A DNA stretch of 6,913 nt, from contig JAFCZV010000096.1 in assembly GCA_019314155.1 (NCBI GenBank), positions 1-6,913 on the forward strand, in the 5' to 3' direction. Shown piece after piece: positions 1 to 6,200 of this stretch (the first letter of the stretch is position 1; each line of letters opens with the position of its first letter). A program made the translations under genes and the position numbers. The notes under the pieces were generated by a model, which saw nothing but the letters and a program-made list of their open reading frames with translations, was not told where the DNA came from and did not search any database. The DNA is from Deltaproteobacteria bacterium (lineage in GTDB: Bacteria; Desulfobacterota; Desulfobacteria; Desulfobacterales; UBA11574).

Positions 1-119
1 GACGAAAATTTTAACCACAGGAATACATTGAGTATTTCGAGGATTAAAATTTGAGTCTGACGCAGATATGGGCAAAAAAGACAGTTTTCGTTCAGGCACT
101 ATCTAAACCCTCACCGCTT
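1..119. other. Downstream flank of the reductase gene, no gene seen
   Basis: This short stretch follows the stop codon of the minus-strand reductase gene. I see no convincing coding frame of its own and no clear stem followed by a T-run on the minus strand, so the end of the reductase transcript cannot be placed. A plus-strand frame that starts here and runs into the reductase is a shadow frame. Confidence 0.5.
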
Positions 120-1121
120 TCAATCCGGCAATTTTACTATGGTTCTTCCTTTGTGCTTCCTTTGAAGGATGAGGTCGATTCGTTGGTTCAATCCTTCCAG
201 AGAAACCTCGGTGGTCAACAGTTCCAAATGGTCCAGTTTCCATTCATCTGCAATTTTGTGCCAGACTTTCAGACGCATGGGCATTGGGCAGTTCTGGGAA
301 TCGATTCCCATCAGGGTAACGCCCCGCAAGATAAAGGGATAGACGTTCAGGGGCAGATCATGGGACCCCACGTTTCCACAGCAGGTGACGGCCCCGCCGT
401 CTTTCATCGATTTAATGGTCGTTGCCAGCATTTCGCCGCCGATCGTATCGATGCCGCCGGCCCAAAGCCCTTTTAGCATCGGCCTGCCGCTGGAATCGAT
501 GGCCTCTTCAATGCTGATGACCTCTTTGGCGCCTATTTCCAACAGAAAATCTTTTTCGTCCACCACACCGTTCACCGCCGTAACCTCATAACCGGCCTTC
601 GTAAGTATGGAGACGGCGATACTTCCCACACCGCCTGTTGCACCGGAGACTACGACGCGTCCCCTGTCCGGGGTGATACCGTAGTCCACCAGCCTGAAAA
701 CCGAAAGGGCTGCGGTGAAGCCCGCTGTACCGAAAATCATGCTCTCTCGAGCGGAGAGGTTTTCTGGCCTCTTGACCACCCATTCCGCGGGAACCCGTAT
801 ATATTGCCCGAAACCGCCGGATGTGTTCATTCCGAGATCATAACTGGTGACGATCACCTCGTCTCCGGCTATAAAATCCTTGCTGAGACTTTCAACCACC
901 CTCCCTGCAGCATCGATTCCCGGCGTGTGGGGATAGTTTTTTGTGACCCCTCTGTTTCCTGTGGCAGAAAGAACGTCTTTGTAATTCAGGGAGGAGTACT
1001 CGACTTTCACCAGCACATCGCCTTCCGGAAGGTCATCAAGGTGTCTGTCTTCAATGTCCCGGACAAACCGATCGTCCTTATCTTCTCTGACGACCATTGC
1101 TTTAAATATCTTTTGACGCAT
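120..1121 (-). CDS. acuI: YhdH/YhfP-family NADPH-dependent acrylyl-CoA reductase / quinone oxidoreductase
   Basis: This 333-residue protein belongs to the zinc-free medium-chain dehydrogenase/reductase superfamily and has the usual length for YhdH/AcuI. The N-terminal GroES-like domain carries SSLNYKDVLSATGNRG (43-58) and HTPGIDAAG (65-73). A TAGFTA segment is at 132-137. The Rossmann nucleotide-binding loop is SGATGGVGSIA (159-169), and the C-terminal family signature is HKGRTIVKL (323-331). Characterised relatives reduce acryloyl-CoA to propionyl-CoA with NADPH in the cytosol; older annotations call them quinone oxidoreductases. The substrate here is not proven. The ATG start is well supported by AAAAGGAGGT ending 6 nt upstream. 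The gene has the same orientation as the monooxygenase-fold gene at 1505-1801, but a MITE-like element lies between them, so a shared transcript is uncertain. Family assignment is firm; the acuI symbol is by family similarity. Confidence 0.9.
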   Translation of the reverse strand: MRQKIFKAMVVREDKDDRFVRDIEDRHLDDLPEGDVLVKVEYSSLNYKDVLSATGNRGVTKNYPHTPGIDAAGRVVESLSKDFIAGDEVIVTSYDLGMNTSGGFGQYIRVPAEWVVKRPENLSARESMIFGTAGFTAALSVFRLVDYGITPDRGRVVVSGATGGVGSIAVSILTKAGYEVTAVNGVVDEKDFLLEIGAKEVISIEEAIDSSGRPMLKGLWAGGIDTIGGEMLATTIKSMKDGGAVTCCGNVGSHDLPLNVYPFILRGVTLMGIDSQNCPMPMRLKVWHKIADEWKLDHLELLTTEVSLEGLNQRIDLILQRKHKGRTIVKLPD

Positions 1122-1127
1122 GCATCG

Positions 1128-1137
1128 ACCTCCTTTT
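1128..1137 (-). promoter_or_regulatory. Shine-Dalgarno site of the reductase gene
   Basis: Read on the minus strand this is AAAAGGAGGT, a near-perfect anti-16S match that ends 6 nt before the ATG at 1121-1119. It fixes the start of the reductase gene. Confidence 0.85.
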
Positions 1138-1159
1138 CAATTGACTGCGTTGGGGTATG

Positions 1160-1167
1160 CATCTTTT
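1160..1167. repeat. Left flanking direct repeat (probable target-site duplication)
   Basis: CATCTTTT directly abuts the left terminal inverted repeat. The matching octamer at 1382-1389, CATCTTTC, directly abuts the right one. Seven of eight bases agree, as expected for an 8-bp target duplication with one later mutation. Confidence 0.6.
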
Positions 1168-1189
1168 GTACGTGTTCAGGGGGTGCGCT
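1168..1189 (+). repeat. Left terminal inverted repeat of the MITE-like element
   Basis: These 22 bp are the exact reverse complement of 1360-1381. The match stops at the element boundary, since 1167 and 1382 do not pair. Confidence 0.85.
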
Positions 1190-1221
1190 TTTCCGTGTAA
1201 CGATATTGGCGGAGTGGCTTC

Positions 1222-1328
1222 GTCATTTCAATGACTTAGCAGTGGGGGAGACCGCGACTTCCGCATGCTTTTCGCGGAAGAACGCGGAGGGGGCAGGAAT
1301 GCCCCCGCTGCTAAGTCATTGAAATGAC
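1222..1328. repeat. Internal inverted repeat, potential long hairpin
   Basis: The arm at 1222-1242 (begins GTCATTTCAATG) is the perfect reverse complement of 1308-1328. Pairing extends inward through a U-G wobble (1243 with 1307) to GGGGG at 1244-1248 with CCCCC at 1302-1306. The loop holds two smaller hairpins: CTTCCGC with GCGGAAG (1258-1264, 1274-1280), and GGGGGC with GCCCCC (1289-1294, 1301-1306). The second competes with the main stem. There is no T-run, so it is not an ordinary terminator. Confidence 0.8.
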
Positions 1329-1359
1329 CAGACACGAAGACGCCGGAGTGAAGCGGTAG

Positions 1360-1381
1360 AGCGCACCCCCTGAACACGTAC
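1360..1381 (-). repeat. Right terminal inverted repeat of the MITE-like element
   Basis: Exact 22-bp reverse complement of 1168-1189. It is followed directly by the right flanking octamer CATCTTTC at 1382-1389. Confidence 0.85.
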
Positions 1382-1389
1382 CATCTTTC
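1382..1389. repeat. Right flanking direct repeat (probable target-site duplication)
   Basis: CATCTTTC repeats the left-hand CATCTTTT at 1160-1167 with one mismatch in the last base. Its position directly outside the inverted end supports a transposition origin for the element between them. Confidence 0.6.
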
Positions 1390-1504
1390 TGGTTACGTAA
1401 TGAGATATTAGGACAATCAGAATCAATGAGATGTCATCATAAAGGGTGTTTTAAATTAGGGCGATTATGGAAAAACAGGCCGTCGATCATTGCAGAATCC
1501 TGAT

Positions 1505-1801
1505 TTACTCCCCAAATCCGTAATGGAACATTTCGTATTCGGTTCTCCCGCCAAGCAAAGCATCTATTTTATCCTGGATTTCCCGCCGCTCTTGATTCAA
1601 CAGCCATTTTTCCCAATACTCGGGAGAATGCCAGGTGCTTATGACCAGAAACGAATCCGGTTTATCGAGACTTTTTAATGTTTCACCTGAAATATAGCCC
1701 GACTGGTTCGAAGCGAGCAACCGCATCTGTCTGAACAAGGGTATCATTTTCTTTGCCGTGTCTTCCGGCACCACTCGTTTAATCAAAACTTTAACAACCA
1801 T
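1505..1801 (-). CDS. Antibiotic biosynthesis monooxygenase (ABM)-fold domain protein, 98 aa
   Basis: This is a single-domain protein of the small dimeric ferredoxin-like ABM family, at normal length for it. It opens with a hydrophobic strand (MVVKVLIKRVV). A helix with AKKMIPLFRQMR follows (16-27), then a GYISGETL strand (35-42). The family core is FLVISTWHSPEYWEKWL (51-67), and the C-terminal helix and strand are RREIQDKIDALLGGRTEYEMF (72-92). The W-x-S-x-E-x-W spacing is typical. Family members include quinol monooxygenases and haem-degrading enzymes, but many have no known substrate, so I assign only the fold. The ATG is supported by AAGGAGGA 4 nt upstream. It is cytosolic, with no signal peptide or membrane segment. 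It lies upstream of the reductase on the same strand, with about 380 bp and a MITE-like element between them, so co-transcription is doubtful. Confidence 0.85.
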   Translation of the reverse strand: MVVKVLIKRVVPEDTAKKMIPLFRQMRLLASNQSGYISGETLKSLDKPDSFLVISTWHSPEYWEKWLLNQERREIQDKIDALLGGRTEYEMFHYGFGE

Positions 1802-1805
1802 GTTG

Positions 1806-1813
1806 TCCTCCTT
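1806..1813 (-). promoter_or_regulatory. Shine-Dalgarno site of the ABM-fold gene
   Basis: AAGGAGGA on the minus strand lies 4 nt before the ATG at 1801-1799. It is strong and decides the start. Confidence 0.75.
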
Positions 1814-1962
1814 AACGTTGCGCCCTCATCAGGGGATATTTAGGAAAAGCCGTCCAACAATCTGACGTTGCAGGAAACCCTTCTACCAATGAGATTAAAA
1901 GCCTCTCCACATTGAGTAGATTCCATGTAACATCCGTTTTCAGCAAACTCAAAAAAATCCTA

Positions 1963-1968
1963 TATAAT
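1963..1968 (+). promoter_or_regulatory. Possible -10 box (TATAAT)
   Basis: A perfect TATAAT lies in AT-rich DNA. No good -35 is present at 16-18 bp; the best is a poor TTCAGC at 18 bp. This is a weak promoter candidate that would transcribe rightward into the spacer. Confidence 0.2.
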
Positions 1969-2001
1969 CAAATACCAGAAAAATACGAAACCGTCAAATA
2001 C

Positions 2002-2024
2002 TTACGGGAAAACGTAATTTTTTT
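2002..2024 (+). terminator. Weak intrinsic-terminator-like hairpin
   Basis: TTACG and CGTAA form a 5-bp stem around a GGAAAA loop, followed directly by seven Ts. The stem is short and AT-rich, so termination may be inefficient. It lies about 35 bp downstream of the TATAAT box and upstream of no recognised gene on this strand. Confidence 0.25.
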
Positions 2025-2219
2025 AATGATATACGCCGACTATAGCCCTCGATTTTTCAGGTTGCCCACCCTGCCGTATTTTTCCCACTGCAGCGTCTGA
2101 ATTCCGAACGTGCAAAAAAATGGCGTCTTTTTAGGCACTTGTCACTCAAAGCATCCGAAAAAAAATCGGCGTCAATTTATACATGGGGAAATCGAGCGAG
2201 CCCATTTTAAAATTGTGGA

Positions 2220-2231
2220 TGGACACTCGGT
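2220..2231 (+). repeat. Left 12-bp direct repeat flanking a palindromic element
   Basis: TGGACACTCGGT occurs here and again, identical and in the same orientation, at 2503-2514. The two copies sit 7 bp and 5 bp outside the paired inverted arms at 2239 and 2497, the geometry of a target-site duplication. Confidence 0.5.
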
Positions 2232-2502
2232 CAGGGTTAACGCATTTGATTTCGGTACAGCGAAGCGACGGCGTGTTTCTCTTGGAAACCGACTGGCTGT
2301 TTGAAGGGCTTTAGCACCCGTTAGACCGAGCTGGATGAAATTATAATTTAAAACATTCACCGGAGTTTTTTTCACGAAATGTTCTTTATATCTATGGCAC
2401 GGCTCGGGCTTATGGGTGCTTAAGCACAAGTTCCAGTCGGTTGGAAAGAGATATACGCCACCGTGGAGCGTTCTCTCTAGTGGGATTCAAATGCGTTTGC
2501 CT
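2232..2502. mobile_element. Degenerate palindromic element, about 271 bp, no transposase
   Basis: Two arms of roughly 95 bp (2239-2331 and 2402-2497) are diverged inverted copies of each other. Matching blocks occur in the same order: AACGCATTTGA (2239-2249 with 2487-2497), GGCGT (2270-2274 with 2455-2459), TCTCTT (2278-2283 with 2446-2451), AACCGACTGG (2287-2296 with 2433-2442), AGCACCC (2313-2319 with 2414-2420) and CCGAGC (2326-2331 with 2402-2407). The roughly 70-bp centre is AT-rich. Identical 12-bp direct repeats bracket the whole unit. It encodes nothing recognisable. It may be an old MITE or foldback element, or two inverted copies of one intergenic repeat. Duplications of 10-12 bp are known in the IS4/IS231 group, but I cannot assign a family. 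Confidence 0.5.
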
Positions 2503-2514
2503 TGGACACTCGGT
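2503..2514 (+). repeat. Right 12-bp direct repeat flanking the palindromic element
   Basis: TGGACACTCGGT, identical to 2220-2231. A 12-bp identity within about 300 bp is unlikely by chance, and its symmetric placement around the inverted arms makes chance less likely still. Confidence 0.5.
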
Positions 2515-2635
2515 AACAGCGTATTGTTTTTTTGCCCCAACTATTGTAGGACAGGCAGAAATATCCGGTCAATGTTCCAACAATGTTTGGATGTCAACCG
2601 AATGACAAAATTAATACAAAGGAGCGTTAGGCAAC
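2515..2635. other. Leader region of the hypothetical gene
   Basis: No gene is present. The stretch contains an A/T-rich run (TTGTTTTTTTG near 2525) and two CAATGTT copies 11 bp apart (2570-2576, 2581-2587). The ribosome site is near its right end. A promoter for the plus-strand genes is expected here or just upstream, but I find no good -35/-10 pair. Confidence 0.4.
2618..2624 (+). promoter_or_regulatory. Probable Shine-Dalgarno site of the hypothetical gene
   Basis: AAAGGAG lies 11 nt before the ATG at 2636. The spacing is somewhat long, but an in-frame stop at 2612-2614 leaves no other ATG, GTG or TTG start between the site and 2636. Confidence 0.5.
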
Positions 2636-3181
2636 ATGTTTGATGAAAAGATATGTTTAGAAAATCTACGACGAATCGTATCTGAAACGGCCAATGATCA
2701 AAACATAAAAAAAATATCCACGGATGCCCTGCAGCCAACGTACGAAGAAATTAGGGACAACATTTTTCAACTATCTGTTTCTAATTGCCATAATTTTAAA
2801 AGCATGCTGTGGAACCTTGACAACTTAAAGCCTGAGATCCGATCGAATTTCAAAAAAAAATGTTTCGATGCGTGGCATTCGGTATATTTGAAATCGGTCA
2901 GCCGCGATCTTTCTGAAGAAAGCGCTGAAGACCGCATAAAAATCGAAATAGAAGCGGCGGACAAATCTGACCCTGCGAACCTCATCGAAAGAGAAATACA
3001 AGCGCCGATGACCGTAACTGAAGATGTTGCCGACGGTCACAAACAGAAATCTATAGAAAAACCGTCCCATCCCACAGATCCCAAGCCTTCAGCTTATGTT
3101 GAAACGCGCGACTGGTTCGACAAACTCCTCGACTTTGCAGCCGCCATCGTATACGCTTTTGCAGGGGTTTTCGGTCGTTAA
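2636..3181 (+). CDS. Hypothetical protein, 181 aa, charged with a hydrophobic C-terminal tail
   Basis: I do not recognise this protein. Residues 1-110 are mostly helix-forming and charged, with LENLRRIV near the N-terminus and KPEIRSNFKKKCFDAWHSVYLKSV at about 65-88. Residues 110-155 are polar and proline-containing, rich in Lys, Asp, Ser and Pro, so probably a flexible linker. The last 20 residues end in LLDFAAAIVYAFAGVFG, a short hydrophobic segment that could be a tail anchor or an amphipathic membrane-binding helix. No signal peptide or catalytic motif is visible. Base composition is more AT-rich than in the following PKS gene. It lies 69 bp upstream of the PKS on the same strand with no terminator between, so a shared transcript and an accessory role in lipid synthesis are possible but unproven. 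Coherent composition, an upstream ribosome site and the absence of a competing frame support it as a real gene. Confidence 0.65.
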   Translation: MFDEKICLENLRRIVSETANDQNIKKISTDALQPTYEEIRDNIFQLSVSNCHNFKSMLWNLDNLKPEIRSNFKKKCFDAWHSVYLKSVSRDLSEESAEDRIKIEIEAADKSDPANLIEREIQAPMTVTEDVADGHKQKSIEKPSHPTDPKPSAYVETRDWFDKLLDFAAAIVYAFAGVFGR

Positions 3182-3191
3182 TTTTTGGTGA

Positions 3192-3212
3192 TTTGTCATT
3201 TGTCATTGGTCA
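3192..3212 (+). repeat. Three tandem heptads (TTTGTCA type)
   Basis: TTTGTCA, TTTGTCA and TTGGTCA stand head to tail in the spacer between the hypothetical gene and the PKS. This looks like short slippage-prone repeat DNA, not a protein-binding array, although the latter cannot be excluded. Confidence 0.75.
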
Positions 3213-3216
3213 TCCG

Positions 3217-3244
3217 TAAACAGTGAATAGAAAACAGTAAATAG
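3217..3244 (+). repeat. Two tandem 14-mers (double heptads)
   Basis: TAAACAGTGAATAG and AAAACAGTAAATAG match at 12 of 14 positions. Together with the preceding heptads they fill most of the spacer, up to 6 nt before the PKS start codon, so the place where a ribosome site belongs is occupied by repeat DNA. Confidence 0.7.
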
Positions 3245-3250
3245 TTGATT

Positions 3251-6200
3251 ATGGCAAAAAAAACACCCATCGCAGTGGTCGGAATGGCCGGAATATTTCC
3301 CGGGGCTTCTGATCTGAATACTTTTTGGCAAAACATCGTTGACAAGGTCGATACCACCTGCGAAGTGCCCCGAGGCCGATGGATTGCCGAACCGGATTTC
3401 ATGTATCATCCGAATCCCTTGCCGGACAAAGCCTTTTCAAAACAGGCCTGCCTGATCAACAATTTTAAATTCGACCCCCAAGGAATCGACCTTGACAAAG
3501 ACCTTTTAAACGCCCTCGATCCGCTGCATCAGATGGCGCTTCACATCGGTCGGGAAGCATTATCGAGCTGCATAACCACATCCACAGATAAAAATAACAT
3601 CGGAACTGTTCTTGCAGCCATAGCCCTCCCCACAGACACTTCTTCGTCGATCACCCGAAAGATACTGGGAACATCATTCGAGGAAAAACTTTTCAACAGA
3701 TCTATCCCGAAAAGACAACAACCCCTATCCCGGGAAGAATGTTTGGCCGCCAGAGTCACCAGTCTCCCCGGTGCATTGCTGGCCGAAGGACTCGGTCTGG
3801 GCGGTGGAAGCCTGACCCTCGATGCTGCCTGTGCGTCATCCTTGTATGCCGTTAAACTTGCCTGCGACGAACTCTGGTCTTTTAGGGCCGAGGCCATGCT
3901 GGCCGGCGGAATCTCCAGACCGGAATGCCTTTACACCCAGGTGGGTTTCAGCCAGCTTCAGGCATTGTCCCCCACCGGATGCTGCGCCCCGTTTGACGAA
4001 AGGGCGGACGGTCTCGTGGTGGGAGAAGGTGCGGGCATGTTCGTCTTAAAACGCCTGGATGATGCCTTACGAGACCAGGATACAATCTATGGATTAATCA
4101 AAGGGATCGGGCTTTCCAATGACATGCGCGGCAACCTCCTGGCACCGGACAGCGAAGGCCAGGTTCGCGCCATGCGCAGCGCCTACGCCGCTGCCGGGTG
4201 GTCTCCCCAGGACGTTGACCTTATTGAATGTCACGGCACAGGAACACCGGTGGGAGACGCCGTGGAACTTCAGAGTTTGAGAAATCTTTGGGAGAAATTC
4301 GACGGGTCTCCGGGTCAGTGCGCCATCGGATCGGTCAAATCGATGATCGGCCATCTGCTGACCGGTGCCGGAGCCGCCAGCATGATCAAAACCCTTCTCG
4401 CAATCAAACACAAGGTGTTGCCCCCATCACTTAATTTCAATCGAGCCCCGGCAAAAAGCCCCCTTTTCAACAGTCCGTTTCGGGTTCAAACCGATGCAGA
4501 TCCATGGCCCCGAAGAGATACCGATACACCTCGACGCGCTGGGGTCAGCGCATTTGGGTTCGGCGGAATAAACAGTCACGTGCTTTTTGAAGAATGGGAT
4601 CCTGAAATTAAAAATTGTCGATTGAAAATTGATGACTTTCAATATTCAGCCGTCTCCATTCAATCGGATTCTCCATTGCATGCCGACCATCGTCCAGAGC
4701 CGACGGTCAATCATCAATCATCAATCCAGCAGCATCCTGTGGCAATTATCGGCATGGCGTCTGTTTTCGGCCCATTGATATCTTTAAAAGAATTTCAGGA
4801 AACGATCTTCCGGGGAGAATCGATTATTGAAAGAAGGCCGAAACACCGGTGGAATGGGTGCGACCCTATCGCCGAAAGGCATCTGAATGGACAGGCCCAA
4901 TGGGGAGGGTACATGACGGAACTCCTTCTGAACATCAGAGATTTTCGAATACCCCCTAATGAAATTCCGGATATCCTTATCCAACATCTATTGATGCTTA
5001 AAGTTTCAGCCGATGCCATGAAAGATGCCGGGCTCCCCCTCAGAGAAGACCGGCCCGGAATGGGTGCCGTCATCGGCATCGACTTTGATTACGAGGCCAC
5101 CGATTTCCACCTCCGATGGAACCTCCACAACCGTGTTGAAAATTGGAAAAAAAGCAGCGATCTCGCCTTGAATCTCGATGACGGAACAAAAACAGCCCGA
5201 TGGCTGGCGTCGTTGCAGGATGCATTGCGTCCACCGCTTACCGCCACGCGAACCTTGGGCGCCCTTGGCGGCATCATTGCCAGCAGAATCGCCCGGGAAT
5301 TTCGTTTCGGCGGGCCCAGCTACGTCGTTTCCAATGAAGCAGCCTCGGGTCTGAAAGCCCTTGAAATCGGAGTACGATCTTTGCAGCAGGATGAGACCGA
5401 AGCGGTTCTTGTGGGGGCGGTGGATCTTTGCGGCGATGTTCGCAGTGTCGTAACCGCCGGCCGGATACACCCTTTTACGACACATTCCGAAATCAGTCCT
5501 TTCGACGGTTCGGCGGATGGAACCCTTCCCGGCGAAGGTGCTGCGGCTCTGGTTCTCAAAAGGCTTGACCGGGCTATAAAAGACGGCGACAGGATCTACT
5601 CCGTAATCAAAGGGATCGGAAAGGCCGGGGGTGGAGGGGTTCGGACCGGTTTCCCGTCAAAGAACGCCTATCTTCTGTCGCTGAAACGATCCTTTCAAGA
5701 TGCCGGCATTCCACGCGCGTCCATCAGTTTTTTCGAAACACACGGCAGCGGTAACCCCGCAGAAGACCGGATCGAATCCGAAGCCCTGAATGAATATTTT
5801 GCCGATCCCAAAACACCGTGTGCCATCGGATCCGTAAAACCGAATATCGGACATGCAGGGGCTGCCGCCGGTCTGGCATCCCTGGTTAAAACCAGCCTGT
5901 GTCTGTACCAGGAGATCATCCCGCCCTTAACGAACTTTACGGAACCCGGCGAACCCGTATGGCAAAACCATACATTCCACATGCCGGCCTTTGCCCAATA
6001 CTGGATGAGAGATCGAAAAGACGGTCCTCGCAGGGCATGTACCAGCGCCATGACCACAGACGGCAACTGCATGCATGTCATCCTCGAAGGGTTTGAGCAT
6101 GGACCTTCTGAAAAAATACCTGAAACGGTCGAAAAAGAAAGAAAAAGACCGCTGGGTTTTATGACACCGGGACTTTTTGTGGTGGAGGGAAACGGCAAAA

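Larger units (their letters stand above)
1168..1381. mobile_element. MITE-like non-autonomous element, 214 bp
   Basis: The element is bounded by perfect 22-bp inverted ends (1168-1189 and 1360-1381; the ends read GTACGTGTTCAG inward) and flanked by 8-bp direct repeats that match at 7 positions. Inside is a second perfect 21-bp inverted repeat (1222-1242 with 1308-1328). It continues through one T/G position into GGGGG/CCCCC, so one strand could fold into a stem of about 27 bp. There is no transposase frame, so it would need an enzyme supplied elsewhere. The 8-bp duplication and GTA-starting ends recall IS66-family elements, whose ends usually begin GTAA; that link is a guess. It sits 46 bp upstream of the reductase start and probably supplies or displaces its promoter region. 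Confidence 0.7.
1814..2219. other. Gene-free divergent spacer, AT-rich
   Basis: This stretch lies between the divergently oriented ABM-fold gene and the plus-strand genes. Short frames occur, but none has a ribosome site or a recognisable protein. It holds a TATAAT box at 1963-1968, three AAATAC hexamers (1970-1975, 1981-1986, 1996-2001), and a weak stem plus T-run at 2002-2024. The promoters of both flanking units could lie here, but no convincing -35/-10 pair is visible on either strand. Confidence 0.5.

Noticed and set aside
804..1322. A 172-codon plus-strand frame crossing the reductase start and the MITE-like element
   Set aside because: It is antisense to a firmly identified gene, has no ribosome site, and its C-terminal half is repeat DNA.
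1474..1504. CAGG...CCTG followed by TTTTT on the minus strand after the ABM-fold gene, considered as a terminator
   Set aside because: The stem is only four pairs around a loop of about 19 nt, so it is not a believable intrinsic terminator.
2183..2314. A 43-codon plus-strand frame (MGKSSEPILKLW...) in the divergent spacer
   Set aside because: It has no Shine-Dalgarno site, no recognised family, and its end runs into the left arm of the palindromic element. It is more likely chance or decayed sequence.
2172..2429. An 85-codon minus-strand frame across the palindromic element
   Set aside because: It translates the inverted arms and the 12-bp repeat, lacks a ribosome site, and looks like repeat DNA read as protein.
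3192..3244. Short tandem repeats considered as a CRISPR array
   Set aside because: The units are 7 or 14 nt and directly adjacent, with no unique spacers and no cas gene.
5006..5485. A 159-codon minus-strand frame within the PKS gene
   Set aside because: It is antisense to the CLF domain, whose frame has clear KS-fold motifs. Its composition is that of a shadow frame.
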